From the NCBI GenBank assembly GCA_025360745.1, contig JANYBP010000122.1, forward strand, positions 1-41,636: a stretch of DNA of 41,636 nucleotides, written 5' to 3'. This stretch comes from a bacterium. GTDB taxonomy: Bacteria; Verrucomicrobiota; Kiritimatiellia; CAIKKV01; CAIYGI01. The notes beneath the pieces are model-generated. The model had not been told where the DNA came from, did no database searches, and saw only the letters and a program-made list of their open reading frames with translations. Shown here piece after piece: positions 33,278-41,636 of this stretch. The stretch's first letter is position 1, and each line of letters starts with the position of its first letter. Both the position numbers and the translations under genes were made by a program.

Positions 33278-34516
33278 ATGAAAAGCCAGAAAAAAATGAC
33301 AATCGGAACGAATCTATGGATCTTCGCCATCGCCGTGTGGGCCTGCTGTTCCGTCAAGGCCGCGCCGGCGCCGGTGGCGGTGGATTTTAGCGTCCTCGGC
33401 AGTAATACCGTGGATATCACCGCCGCGATTAATCCTGGCGGCTACGCGATCGGCGCGGTGACCTTTATGTACGACGATCTGGGCAGCGGAGTGGATTTCG
33501 GCACTCTGGACCAGTTCGGCGTATTCGGGACTTCGCCGGGACGGCTGATCGTGGATTTCAGCGCTCCAGTACAAGTCTTAAACTTCGACTTCGGATCGCT
33601 GGGAGTCTTTGGCGCCGTGAGCAATGGCGTGCAAATCAATTTCCTGCGCAACGGCGTTCAGGTTGGTAGCACGGTGGCCGCCGCGACCAATTTCGCGCCT
33701 TACGATCCGCTCGATCCGACGCTTGGCGGCGATGCGCTTGGTACAGTGGCGTACACCGGCGCCGCATTCGATCAGGCGGTCATGAGTTTTTCGACCACCG
33801 GAGCGTATTTCGACGTGTCCAACATCGTTTACACCGTGGCCACGCGGGTGGCGATCCTGTTGCAACAGGGCGCCGGCGGGTTGGCGGGTGTCTGGACCCT
33901 GGGAACGAACTACCAACCGGAGGCCTGGACCGCGGTCACCGCACCGCTGGGCGGCGCCTGGGCGCTGCCGGGTATGAACCAGCAGCATATTCTGCTCCAG
34001 CAAGGTCCCGGCGGACTCATCGGCTTGTGGGACACCGTCGCCAATGTTCCCAGCTACTGGTGGTCCGTATCCGGTCCGTTGGCCGGCTGGGTCGCCCGCG
34101 ATGTGGACGGCAATCGCATCCTGCTGCAGCAGGGCGATGGCGGCGCCGTGGGAATCTGGACGCTGAACACGAACAACACGCCCGCCGCCTGGACCGCGCT
34201 CTCCGGGCCGATGCCCAATCTGATCGCCCGGGCGCTGGCCGGTAACCGCGTGCTGGTGCAATTCGGCGCGACCGCGCTGAGCGGCTACTGGACGCTGGAT
34301 GGCGGCAATAACGTCACGGCATGGACGCCGTTGAACGCGGCCTTGCCGGCCGGCTGGATTCTGCGCGACATGAGCCAGAATTACATCCTGCTACAGGCCG
34401 GCGATGGCGGCATGTCCGGTCTCTGGGGCGTGGATACGAACGGCGTGCCCAATGCCTGGTATCCCGTCGCCGGTCCGATGCCCGGTTGGATTATGCGCTG
34501 CGTTGAAGAGCAATAA
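33278..34516 (+). CDS. Secreted protein with five 44-residue propeller-like repeats
   Basis: 412 aa. A signal peptide ends near VKAAP. Residues 26-190 form a beta-sandwich-like domain similar in style to secreted PVC proteins (DFGTLDQFGVFG, VLNFDFGSLGVFG). From residue 193 five tandem repeats start at 193, 238, 281, 325 and 370. Each has the pattern ILLQxGxGGxxGxW, then AW and GPxxGW, ending at an aromatic or Asn just before the next unit. The period and Trp positions suggest a small beta-propeller. GGGAG lies 7 nt before the ATG. The function is unknown; position between the oxidase and CusBA suggests a periplasmic copper-handling or surface role. Confidence 0.75.
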   Translation: MKSQKKMTIGTNLWIFAIAVWACCSVKAAPAPVAVDFSVLGSNTVDITAAINPGGYAIGAVTFMYDDLGSGVDFGTLDQFGVFGTSPGRLIVDFSAPVQVLNFDFGSLGVFGAVSNGVQINFLRNGVQVGSTVAAATNFAPYDPLDPTLGGDALGTVAYTGAAFDQAVMSFSTTGAYFDVSNIVYTVATRVAILLQQGAGGLAGVWTLGTNYQPEAWTAVTAPLGGAWALPGMNQQHILLQQGPGGLIGLWDTVANVPSYWWSVSGPLAGWVARDVDGNRILLQQGDGGAVGIWTLNTNNTPAAWTALSGPMPNLIARALAGNRVLVQFGATALSGYWTLDGGNNVTAWTPLNAALPAGWILRDMSQNYILLQAGDGGMSGLWGVDTNGVPNAWYPVAGPMPGWIMRCVEEQ

Positions 34517-34562
34517 TGCAACGGTATAATCCGGAACAGGATGTTCCTATCGAGGAGGCAGG

Positions 34563-35516
34563 ATGAGTAACCAGCCGGTAGACGGCAATCGCATCCGTCC
34601 GGGCCTTGTCGCGCTACTGGCTGGCTTGATCGCCCTGATTTTGGTTTCGCTTTGGTTGCATAGCCACGGGTCGCAGCCGGCCGGCAGTGCGGGAACGGGG
34701 CCGATGGGGCGGCGCGGCTCGACATTCAAGAGCGCGGCTGACGGCGAAGCGGCTTTCCCCGGCGGAACCACGGCGGATATTTCGACGGGAACAGCGGCTA
34801 CCCGATCGAGGATTAACGGACAGGCCGGCACGCTTGCGCCTGGCGACGCGCGCGGGCGGGCGCGGGCCGGTCTGATCGCCGCCGGCGCTTCACGGGTTGC
34901 CGACACGGCGGATGCGGACCCCGGCGTGGCGCGTGAGAATGCGACGGAGGGCCAGGACCAAAGGCCGTCGGGCCAGACGGCTTCGGAATTGTCCGCGCCT
35001 GCCGGCGGCGGCTTACGCGCTTCCTCGCCAAGCGCGTCCGGTGGCGGGGCAGCTTCGCCCGCCGTTACGGTTGCGCCTGACGAGACGGGCGCCACCGGCG
35101 ATCAGCCCGATCCGCCCGGACCGGTGGAGGCGAAGTGGGGGATCAGGCTTGCGAGCATCGGTTTGGCGCAGGCCAATGGGGCGGTGGAATTGATCTATCA
35201 GGTCACAGGGTACGATAAAGCCGGAACGCTGGCGGGCAATAAATCCAAAAACTACCTGATCGATCTGGCCAGCGGCGCCGAAATTGCCATGCTACCCTCC
35301 CAAACGCAGGAGTGGCCCTTCCCTCAACACTCGGGAGCGCGTTCGGCGGCGATGGCGACGCCCGAGGCGGGGACTTTCCCGCCGCCTCCCAACCGCTTGG
35401 TCGTCGGCAGGCCCTACGCCCTGCTGATTCCAAACCCCAATGGATTGATTAAAAAAGGCAGTCTGGTGGCTGTGGTTGTGGGCGGCGTACGAAGCGAGGA
35501 ACTGAAAGTAGAGTGA
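34563..35516 (+). CDS. Membrane-anchored protein with low-complexity linker, unknown
   Basis: 317 aa. One N-terminal transmembrane helix (about 14-31) is followed by about 160 residues of Ala/Gly/Pro/Ser-rich linker and a folded C-terminal domain of about 125 aa (WGIRLASIGLAQANGAVELIYQ ... NYLIDLASG ... RPYALLIPNPNGLIKKGSLVAVVVGG). I have the impression that this C-terminal block recurs beside metal-efflux genes, but cannot prove it here. GAGGAGGCAGG precedes the ATG. Its stop lies within or next to the cusB start, so it is translated with cusB and may be a pump accessory. Confidence 0.6.
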   Translation: MSNQPVDGNRIRPGLVALLAGLIALILVSLWLHSHGSQPAGSAGTGPMGRRGSTFKSAADGEAAFPGGTTADISTGTAATRSRINGQAGTLAPGDARGRARAGLIAAGASRVADTADADPGVARENATEGQDQRPSGQTASELSAPAGGGLRASSPSASGGGAASPAVTVAPDETGATGDQPDPPGPVEAKWGIRLASIGLAQANGAVELIYQVTGYDKAGTLAGNKSKNYLIDLASGAEIAMLPSQTQEWPFPQHSGARSAAMATPEAGTFPPPPNRLVVGRPYALLIPNPNGLIKKGSLVAVVVGGVRSEELKVE

Positions 35517-35518
35517 GC

Positions 35519-37021
35519 ATGCAAAACATCCGCACTCAGGCCAGGTTGCTGAGAGTGCTTTTGGCGGTTGTGATCGGCGCCTTGCTGGGCTACGGCCTTT
35601 GGCATGCCTACACCGGCCGGGAGGACTGTGCGCAAGCGCGGCGTGCGGTGTGCTATCAGGACTCGATGCACCCCTGGGTCAAGTCCGATCGGCCCGGCAA
35701 ATGCACCGTCTGTGGCATGGATTTGACACCCATCTACGAGGGGGAGCAGGGTTTCGGAACCGGCGCCGGGATGGTTGTCCTAAGTTCCAACAGCATTACC
35801 GTGCTGGACGTGCAGACCGACGAGGTCAGGCGCCGGCCGCTGCTGCGTACTTTGCGGGTGGCGGGGATATTGGCGGCCAACGAAAGCCGCAAGACGGTCG
35901 TCTCGGCGCCGGTCGCAGCCAGGATTCAAAACCTCGCCGTGCCCTATGTCGGCGTGGAAGTTGCCGAAGGCCAGCCGCTGCTGACCCTTTTCAGTCCCGA
36001 ATTGGCGCAAAAGCGCTCGTATCTGCGCGCTGTTGGCGTCAGTTTGCTTTCTTCCGTCAGTAATCTGACCCAGACTGGAAAATCTCCCGATCCTTTTGCC
36101 AGTCAGATGGATGCGCCGCAGTCCGGTATTGTGACCGAGCGCAACGTATACAACGGGCAGTATGTGGTGGAAGGCGAGAAGTTGCTTACGATCTCGGATG
36201 CCGCGCTGTTGTGGTTCCGCTTCGATGTCTATGAGGGACAGTTGCCCTGGTTCGAGCAGGGGCAGGCGGTCGAGGTCACTGTCGCGGCCGTGCCGGGACG
36301 AAAGTTCCCGGCCCGCATTTCGTTCATGGATCCGGCGATCGATGAAGCGACGCGGGCGGTCAAGGTGCGCGCCGAAATCGTCAATCCCGTCGTCTCCACC
36401 AACTTTCCCGTCAGGCGCATGCTGCGCTTCGGCATGTATGCGGAGGGGCGGGTTCATGCCGCAACGCCCAATGTGCTGACCGTGCCGCGCTCCGCCATCT
36501 TGTACCCCGGCGGCTCGGCCTATGCCTACGTGGACCAGGGCGGGGGCGCCTACGAGCGGCGCCGCGTCAAACTCGGACGCCAGGGCGACGACTGCTGGGA
36601 GGTGCTCCAGGGATTGGAGGAAGGCGAGCGGGTGATCACCTCCGGTAATGTCCTGATCGACGCCCAGGCTCAATTCAGCCAGGGCTGCGAACCCGCCGCC
36701 GAGGCGGGGGAGGCCGCCGCCATGGAGCAAATGCCCGCCGTAACGGAAGCGCCGGCCATGGCGCCGACGGGATCGCCGGAAGGCGTCGAAAGCAATACGC
36801 CGGCGGTTCCCGTCATGATGCAAGCGACGGCGGATACGAATCCGCCGCCGGTTCAGGGCAAGAATCTCACGCATTACCAGGCCGACAAAATACGCATGGC
36901 CGTGCGGGACGAGATGTGGAAGATGCGCATGGCCAAAATCGCCGAGGCGCATGGCGTGCTGCCGGAGCCGGCGGGTACGAACCAGCCCGCCGACCAGGAA
37001 AGCGCGACGGTAATGCCATGA
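35519..37021 (+). CDS. cusB: RND efflux periplasmic adaptor CusB
   Basis: 500 aa. An N-terminal membrane helix (about 10-30) is followed by a heavy-metal-binding domain with CYQDSMHPW and CTVCGMDLTP (Cys45, Met50, His51, Cys62, Cys65, Met67). The barrel-sandwich and hairpin follow (RIQNLAVPYVGVEVAEGQPL, VVEGEKLLTISD), then beta-barrel and membrane-proximal domains. An unusual Met/Ala/Thr-rich tail occupies the last 130 residues. A GTG at 35513, overlapping the previous stop as GTGA, is an alternative start. The stop overlaps cusA as ATGA. It links CusA to an outer-membrane exit for Cu(I)/Ag(I). Confidence 0.9.
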   Translation: MQNIRTQARLLRVLLAVVIGALLGYGLWHAYTGREDCAQARRAVCYQDSMHPWVKSDRPGKCTVCGMDLTPIYEGEQGFGTGAGMVVLSSNSITVLDVQTDEVRRRPLLRTLRVAGILAANESRKTVVSAPVAARIQNLAVPYVGVEVAEGQPLLTLFSPELAQKRSYLRAVGVSLLSSVSNLTQTGKSPDPFASQMDAPQSGIVTERNVYNGQYVVEGEKLLTISDAALLWFRFDVYEGQLPWFEQGQAVEVTVAAVPGRKFPARISFMDPAIDEATRAVKVRAEIVNPVVSTNFPVRRMLRFGMYAEGRVHAATPNVLTVPRSAILYPGGSAYAYVDQGGGAYERRRVKLGRQGDDCWEVLQGLEEGERVITSGNVLIDAQAQFSQGCEPAAEAGEAAAMEQMPAVTEAPAMAPTGSPEGVESNTPAVPVMMQATADTNPPPVQGKNLTHYQADKIRMAVRDEMWKMRMAKIAEAHGVLPEPAGTNQPADQESATVMP

Positions 37022-40000
37022 TCGATCGTTTGATCGAATGGTCGCTGCGCAACCGTTTTTTGGTTGTCTGCGGAGTTTTGCTGGTGATCGGGTGGGGGAT
37101 CGGTTCCCTCTACCGTACCCCGGTCGATGCGATTCCGGACCTGAGCGAAAACCAGGTGATCGTCTTCGCCGACTGGCCGGGCCGCGGTCCCCAGGAGGTT
37201 GAGGATCAGGTCACTTATCCACTCTCTGTGAACCTGCAGGGCCTGACGGGCGTCAAGACGGTGCGGGCCGCCTCGATGTTCGGCTTCACCTTCATCACCG
37301 TGATTTTTGACGAGAGCATCGACAACTACTTCGCGCGCTCGCGCGTGCTCGAACGCTTGAACTATCTGGGCGATAACCTGCCGCCCGGCGTGGTTCCCAA
37401 ACTCGGGCCCGACGCCACGGGACTGGGCTGGGTCTACGAATATTATCTGGCGGTGGATCCGGGCAAGGCGCCCAAAGGCGGCTACGATCTCTCGCAGTTG
37501 CGCGCGCTGCAGGACTGGTTTATCCGCTACCAACTCAACGAACTGCCCGGGGTGGCGGACATTGGCAGCATCGGCGGTTTCGTGCGCCAGTATCAGATCG
37601 AAGTTTCGCCCACCCGTATGCGCGCCTTGCGGGTCTCGCTGGATGAGGTGCTCCAGGCCGTACAGCAAAACAACCTGAACGTCGGCGGGAAGGTGGTCGA
37701 AGAGAGCGGCATGGAATTCGTCGTGCGCGGCATCGGACTGGTCGAATCCGCGAAAGACCTGGAAAACATCGTCATCAGGCAAAGCGGGGGCACGCCCGTC
37801 TATTTACGCGATATTGCCACCATCCAGCTTGGGGGCGACTTCCGGCGCGGCGCGCTTGACGTGAACGGCAAGGAGGTCGTTGGCGGTGTGGTGGTGATGC
37901 GCAACGGCGAGAATGGACTGGCCGTGATCGGGCGCGTCAAGGAGAAGATCGCTCGCATCGCTCCCAGCCTTCCGCCCGGCGTCAGCATCAAGCCGTTCTA
38001 CGACCGCGGCACACTGATCGAGCGGACCATCGCCACCCTCAAGACGGCCTTGTGGCAGGAAATCCTGCTGGTGGCCCTGGCGCACATCGTCTTCCTCTGG
38101 CACTTCCGCAGCATTCTGATCGTGACCCTGCCGCTGCCGATCTCGATCCTGATTTCCTTTATCCTGATGCGGCAGTTCGGCATCACCTCAAACATCATGT
38201 CGTTGAGCGGCATCGCCATCGCCATCGGCGTGCTGGTCGATGCCGGCATCGTGATGACGGAAAACGTGATCCGCCATTGCGAACGCGCGGAGGACCGCAA
38301 GGGCGGGCATACGCGTCTCACGCCCGCCGAAACCTGGGCGGTGACGCTGGAGGCGGCGCAGCAGGTGGGACGCCCCATCTTCTTCGCGATGCTGATCATC
38401 ATCCTGGCGTTCATCCCTGTGTTCACCCTGATCGGCGAAGAGGGCAAGTTGTTTCACCCGCTGGCCTTCGCCAAGACTTTCGCCATGATCGGCGCCACCC
38501 TGCTGTCGGTCACGCTCGTGCCCGCCCTCTGCACCTTCCTCGTGCGTGGGCCTTTTCGCCGCGAGCAACACAACTGGCTCATGAAGCGCATGCTGCGCCT
38601 CTACACGCCAACCCTCGACTGGGCGCTGGTCCATCGCCGCAGCGTGCTCGGCGTCGCGGCCGTACTGCTCTGTGCGGCCGTGACGCTGGCTTTGGGGTTG
38701 CCCCGTCCCGTGGCGGTCGCGCTGGAAAAATGGCACTGCGCCAGAAGCGCCAGACTCGCGCGCGGCATCGGCAGCGAATTCATGCCGACCTTGAACGAAG
38801 GCTCCCTGCTGTTCATGCCGGTCCTGCTGCCCAGCACCTCGTTGACCGAGATCAAGCGGCTGATCGCCTGGCAGGACCAGGTTATGAAGCAGACACCCGA
38901 AGTGCAATCGGCGGCCGGAAAACTGGGGCGCGCCGAGACGGCCACGGACCCCGCGCCGGTCGAGATGATCGAGACCACGATCGAGTTGAAGCCGCGGGAA
39001 CAGTGGCGTCCCGGTATGACGCAGGAGAAGTTGATCGCCGAACTGACCGAAAAACTCAGCCAGGCCCCGGGCTACGTGCCGGGATTTCTGCATCCCATCG
39101 AGGGGCGGATTCTGATGCTGAGCACCGGCATCCGAGCCCAGATCGGCGTCAAAATCTTTGGAGACAACCTGGAGGCCCTGCAGAAAAAGGCCTTTGAGGT
39201 GGAAAAGGTCATGCGCGGGATCCCCGGCGCCACGGGCGTGTCGCCTTCGCGGCTGCAGGGCAAGCCGTACGTCAACATCGCCGTGGACCGCGTGGCCATG
39301 GCGCGCTACGGCCTGAGCGCGCGGACGGTGCTGGATGTCGTGGAAACCGGGCTCGGCGGCAAGAACGTCACGACCACCATCGAGGGGCGTCAGCGCTTTC
39401 CGATCCAACTGCGCTACCAGCGCGACGAGCGCGACGAAATCGAACGGCTGGGCGACGCGCTGGTCTTCACCCCGGCCGGCCAGGCCATCCCGCTCGGTCA
39501 GGTGGCGAAGATTACGCGCGTGAGCGGCCCCAGCGAAATCGACAGCGAGAACGGCCGCTTGCGGGTCTTCGTGCAGGCCAACGTGCAAGGCCGCGATCTG
39601 GGCGGATTCGTGAATGAGGCGCGCGCGCGTATCGCCAGGGAGGTTAAACTGGAGCAGGGCATGACCATCGAATGGGCGGGGCAATATGAGAACCAGCTCC
39701 GCGCCCAGCACACCCTGCAGATCATCGTGCCCACCGTGCTGGCGATCATTTTCCTGCTGCTCTACATCGTTTACCACTCCGCCAAGGAGGCGGCCCATGT
39801 GATTCTGGCGGTGCCGTTCGCGCTGACCGGCGGCGTCTTTCTGCAATACCTGCTGGGCTACAATTTCAGCGTCGCGGTCTGGGTCGGTTACATCGCGCTT
39901 TTCGGCACCGCCATCGAAACCGGCATCGTGATGGTGGTTTACCTTCAGGAGGCCGTGCGCAAGAAACAGCTGGATCGCGGCCCGGCCTTCAATCACGCGG

Positions 40001-40251
40001 ACTTGCTCGCGGCGGTCAAGGAAGGGGCGGCCTTACGGCTTCGTCCCAAGGTGATGACGGTGGCCACCACCGTATTCGGATTGCTGCCGATCCTGTGGAG
40101 CACGAGCACCGGCTCGGAAATCATGCGCCCGCTGGCGACGCCGGTGCTCGGCGGAATGATCAGCAGCTTTATTCACATCATGATCGTCACGCCCGTGCTC
40201 TTCGTCTGGCTGCGCGCGCGCGAACTGAAACGCCGGTCCGCGGATGCTTGA
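37018..40251 (+). CDS. cusA: Heavy-metal RND efflux transporter CusA/CzcA
   Basis: 1077 aa. The hallmark heavy-metal RND N-terminus is clear (IEWSLRNRFLV, TPVDAIPDLSENQVIV, PGRGPQEVEDQVTYPL), with twelve predicted membrane helices. TM4 carries ISGIAIAIGVLVDAGIVMTEN, whose Asp belongs to the proton relay. FMPTLNEGSLLFMPVLLPSTS and the later SGPSEIDSENGRLRVFVQANV are standard for CusA. The start is fixed by ATGA overlap with cusB. It exports Cu(I)/Ag(I), or possibly other divalent metals; the CusB metal domain and the oxidase favour Cu/Ag. Confidence 0.95.
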   Translation: MIDRLIEWSLRNRFLVVCGVLLVIGWGIGSLYRTPVDAIPDLSENQVIVFADWPGRGPQEVEDQVTYPLSVNLQGLTGVKTVRAASMFGFTFITVIFDESIDNYFARSRVLERLNYLGDNLPPGVVPKLGPDATGLGWVYEYYLAVDPGKAPKGGYDLSQLRALQDWFIRYQLNELPGVADIGSIGGFVRQYQIEVSPTRMRALRVSLDEVLQAVQQNNLNVGGKVVEESGMEFVVRGIGLVESAKDLENIVIRQSGGTPVYLRDIATIQLGGDFRRGALDVNGKEVVGGVVVMRNGENGLAVIGRVKEKIARIAPSLPPGVSIKPFYDRGTLIERTIATLKTALWQEILLVALAHIVFLWHFRSILIVTLPLPISILISFILMRQFGITSNIMSLSGIAIAIGVLVDAGIVMTENVIRHCERAEDRKGGHTRLTPAETWAVTLEAAQQVGRPIFFAMLIIILAFIPVFTLIGEEGKLFHPLAFAKTFAMIGATLLSVTLVPALCTFLVRGPFRREQHNWLMKRMLRLYTPTLDWALVHRRSVLGVAAVLLCAAVTLALGLPRPVAVALEKWHCARSARLARGIGSEFMPTLNEGSLLFMPVLLPSTSLTEIKRLIAWQDQVMKQTPEVQSAAGKLGRAETATDPAPVEMIETTIELKPREQWRPGMTQEKLIAELTEKLSQAPGYVPGFLHPIEGRILMLSTGIRAQIGVKIFGDNLEALQKKAFEVEKVMRGIPGATGVSPSRLQGKPYVNIAVDRVAMARYGLSARTVLDVVETGLGGKNVTTTIEGRQRFPIQLRYQRDERDEIERLGDALVFTPAGQAIPLGQVAKITRVSGPSEIDSENGRLRVFVQANVQGRDLGGFVNEARARIAREVKLEQGMTIEWAGQYENQLRAQHTLQIIVPTVLAIIFLLLYIVYHSAKEAAHVILAVPFALTGGVFLQYLLGYNFSVAVWVGYIALFGTAIETGIVMVVYLQEAVRKKQLDRGPAFNHADLLAAVKEGAALRLRPKVMTVATTVFGLLPILWSTSTGSEIMRPLATPVLGGMISSFIHIMIVTPVLFVWLRARELKRRSADA

Positions 40252-40278
40252 AGGCGAGCCGGTGCGGTGTATTGCGAA

Positions 40279-40401
40279 ATGAACCGTAAAGGACATGTTT
40301 TTCTGGTTACGGCGCGGGTCGCGGCCGTCGTCATCGCGCTCGGCGCGACACAGGGGCATTGGATAACGCCCATTGAGGCGCGGAAAAGGTGTCAAATATG
40401 A
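40279..40401 (+). CDS. Possible 40-aa coupled membrane peptide
   Basis: ATG at 40279 to a TGA that overlaps the next ATG as ATGA (40398-40401). The product (MNRKGHVFLVTARVAAVVIA ...) has a basic start and one hydrophobic stretch. There is no strong Shine-Dalgarno and the family is unknown, so translation is unproven; the exact coupling and its position behind cusA are the reasons to list it. Confidence 0.3.
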   Translation: MNRKGHVFLVTARVAAVVIALGATQGHWITPIEARKRCQI

Positions 40402-41486
40402 AAAAATCCAAGATCGTTGGAACGATATTGCTTGCCGCCGCGCTCCAGGCCGGTAACGCCGCCACACCGGGGACGCCGGGCGATGAAATGTCGTGCGGGT
40501 GCGACGGCGCGGGCGCGCTCATGACCTACAATCCCTCGTTTGGCGACGACATCTACCATGTGCATGAAGCCGGCTGCTGGATGGCCGGTTACAAGTACAT
40601 GCATATGAAGATGCACGGCCTGCGCGACGGCGCTTCGGATGTCGGCCCGGACCAGGTGGGCTTCATGCGAAACAGCCGCTACGAATACATGATGATCCCC
40701 ACCGGCATGAACATGGATATGCACATGCTGATGCTGATGTACGGCGTCACCGACCGCTTCACGATCATGGGCATGGCGAACTATCAGGAAAATACGATGG
40801 ACATGCTGATGGACATGGGGCCGGCGAAGCCGATCATGAGCGAGCCGCGCATGCGGACGGAGGGCTTCGGAGACACGGAACTGCGGGGTATCTACAGGAT
40901 TGCCGGCGACTTCGTGGGCAGCCTCGGACTTAGTCTGCCGACGGGCGATATCGAAAAGTCCGTCAAGATGATGCGCTGGGAATTTCGCGCCCCGTACGAC
41001 ATGCAACTCGGGTCCGGTTCCTACGACCTGAAGCCCGCCCTGACCTATAGCGCCTTGAGCGACGATGCGCTGTGGAATTGGGGCGCGCAGGCCATGTATA
41101 CCTGGCACACCGCGGATAACATGAACGACTACCGCCTTGGCGACAGCGTCAAGGTTAATACCTGGCTGCAGCGCGCCCTCGGACCCGCGGCGACCTGGCT
41201 GCGCTTCGCCTACAACCACACGGATGACATTCATGGGCGGGATTCCGAAATCCAGAAACTGCTCTATCGTTCCGACCCGGCCATGCCCATGAAGTGGGCG
41301 CCAACTCCCGACGCCGATGCGAACAACTATGGCGGGGAGCGTGTCGATGGAGCGCTGGGTGTCAGCTTCAAATTCCGCGGCGTCAGCCTTGGGGTTGAGG
41401 GCGGCGCGCCGATCTACCAGGATCTGAACGGCTTGCAAATGAAGGCCGCCTGGTTCCTCACGGCCGGATTGCAGGCGATGTTCTAG
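40398..41486 (+). CDS. Met-rich outer-membrane protein of the Cus module
   Basis: 362 aa. A signal peptide ends near QAGNAA; the last residue is Phe, as in many beta-barrel proteins, and the body alternates as beta strands (FGDTELRGIYRIAGDFVGSLGLS, LGVSFKFRGVSLGVEGG). It resembles the transporter/MetA-pathway barrel family. Residues of about 75-155 are very rich in Met and His (for example MNMDMHMLMLMYG, TMDMLMDMGPAKPIM), suggesting Cu(I)/Ag(I) contact. It is no TolC-type factor: too short and not helical. AAGGTG precedes the ATG. Confidence 0.78.
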   Translation: MKKSKIVGTILLAAALQAGNAATPGTPGDEMSCGCDGAGALMTYNPSFGDDIYHVHEAGCWMAGYKYMHMKMHGLRDGASDVGPDQVGFMRNSRYEYMMIPTGMNMDMHMLMLMYGVTDRFTIMGMANYQENTMDMLMDMGPAKPIMSEPRMRTEGFGDTELRGIYRIAGDFVGSLGLSLPTGDIEKSVKMMRWEFRAPYDMQLGSGSYDLKPALTYSALSDDALWNWGAQAMYTWHTADNMNDYRLGDSVKVNTWLQRALGPAATWLRFAYNHTDDIHGRDSEIQKLLYRSDPAMPMKWAPTPDADANNYGGERVDGALGVSFKFRGVSLGVEGGAPIYQDLNGLQMKAAWFLTAGLQAMF

Positions 41487-41505
41487 AACCGTCGGCGCTT
41501 AGCCG

Positions 41506-41540
41506 GACTTTCGCTATTCGACCTTGAAAGTCGCCTTTTT
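41506..41540 (+). terminator. Probable intrinsic terminator of the copper module
   Basis: GACTTTC (41506-41512) pairs with GAAAGTC (41526-41532), followed by GCC and TTTTT. It lies 20 nt after the last stop codon. The 7-bp stem with a 13-nt loop is modest in strength. The rest of the window (41541-41636) shows no gene. Confidence 0.5.
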
Positions 41541-41636
41541 CTGGGTGCGACGCATTGAAAACCCCAATGCTTTCGCTGTTTTCATGCGGCAAAACGTTTG
41601 GCTACAGACCTACCCTCTTTTTTAAGTTGCGTGTGC

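Noticed and set aside
38188-39996. 602-aa open frame on the minus strand
   Set aside because: It is antisense to cusA, has no recognisable domain and shows shadow-type composition.
40398-41486. CusC/TolC outer-membrane factor
   Set aside because: The protein is too short, lacks long helical repeats, and has a beta-barrel and Met-rich character.
1-41636. tRNA or rRNA genes
   Set aside because: I saw no cloverleaf with a TTCRANYC arm and no rRNA-like conserved sequence on either strand.

Overview
The window is a high-GC, Gram-negative chromosomal segment of about 41.6 kb. It has outer-membrane beta-barrels, lipid-A/O-antigen type glycosyltransferases, type IV pilin-like genes and an RND efflux pump. 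Large secreted proteins with Fn3 or beta-propeller repeats, period-7 intergenic microsatellites, REP-like palindromes and a DUF1566/pseudopilin operon together suggest the PVC superphylum, most likely Verrucomicrobiota or Kiritimatiellota. That placement is an inference from gene style; there is no rRNA in the window.

Layout. 1-321: a 113-bp-arm perfect inverted repeat at the window edge. 322-4945 (minus): a pilin-like operon (DUF1566 secreted protein, PilV-like, very large PilW-like, PilX-like). 5132-7851 (minus): parvulin prolyl isomerase, nitrilase-family amidase, tsaB. 7922-8968 (plus): Gfo/Idh/MocA oxidoreductase. 8969-10979: REP palindrome, 77-bp repeat, a lipoprotein-like gene, and the second, inverted 77-bp copy. 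10980-15947 (plus): a tightly overlapping nifU-nifS-iorA-iorB-amidohydrolase operon. 15948-17162: a low-GC small membrane ORF, a 115-bp MITE-like element and the C-terminal remnant of a REP-associated transposase. 17163-20593 (plus): two glycosyltransferases, repeat arrays, and a PP-loop tRNA-thiolation-like enzyme. 20731-24082 (minus): apgM, DUF1638, an FHA protein and a pseudopilin. 24211-26459 (plus): two overlapping HlyC/CNNM proteins. 26460-26879: a second MITE-like element and a third copy of the CTTAGTC repeat. 26880-29456: zinc-ribbon protein, outer-membrane protein (minus), rsmB. 29779-41486 (plus): a copper/silver module with a multicopper oxidase, a five-repeat secreted protein, a membrane-anchored protein, cusB, cusA, a tiny coupled ORF and a Met-rich outer-membrane protein.

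How the genes fit together. NifU and NifS are translationally coupled to an indolepyruvate:ferredoxin oxidoreductase whose alpha subunit lacks the usual C-terminal ferredoxin domain, so Fe-S assembly is expressed with an Fe-S-dependent enzyme that must find its clusters elsewhere. In the copper module the oxidase would convert Cu(I) to Cu(II) outside the cytoplasm while CusBA exports Cu(I)/Ag(I). No CusC/TolC-type gene is present, and a Met-rich barrel sits where one is expected.

The most distinctive non-coding signal is a family of exactly 24-nt hairpins, GGAG followed by a stem-loop. There are six full copies with three different stem sequences that preserve base pairing by compensatory change, and the C-terminal remnant of a REP-associated tyrosine transposase lies in the same window.
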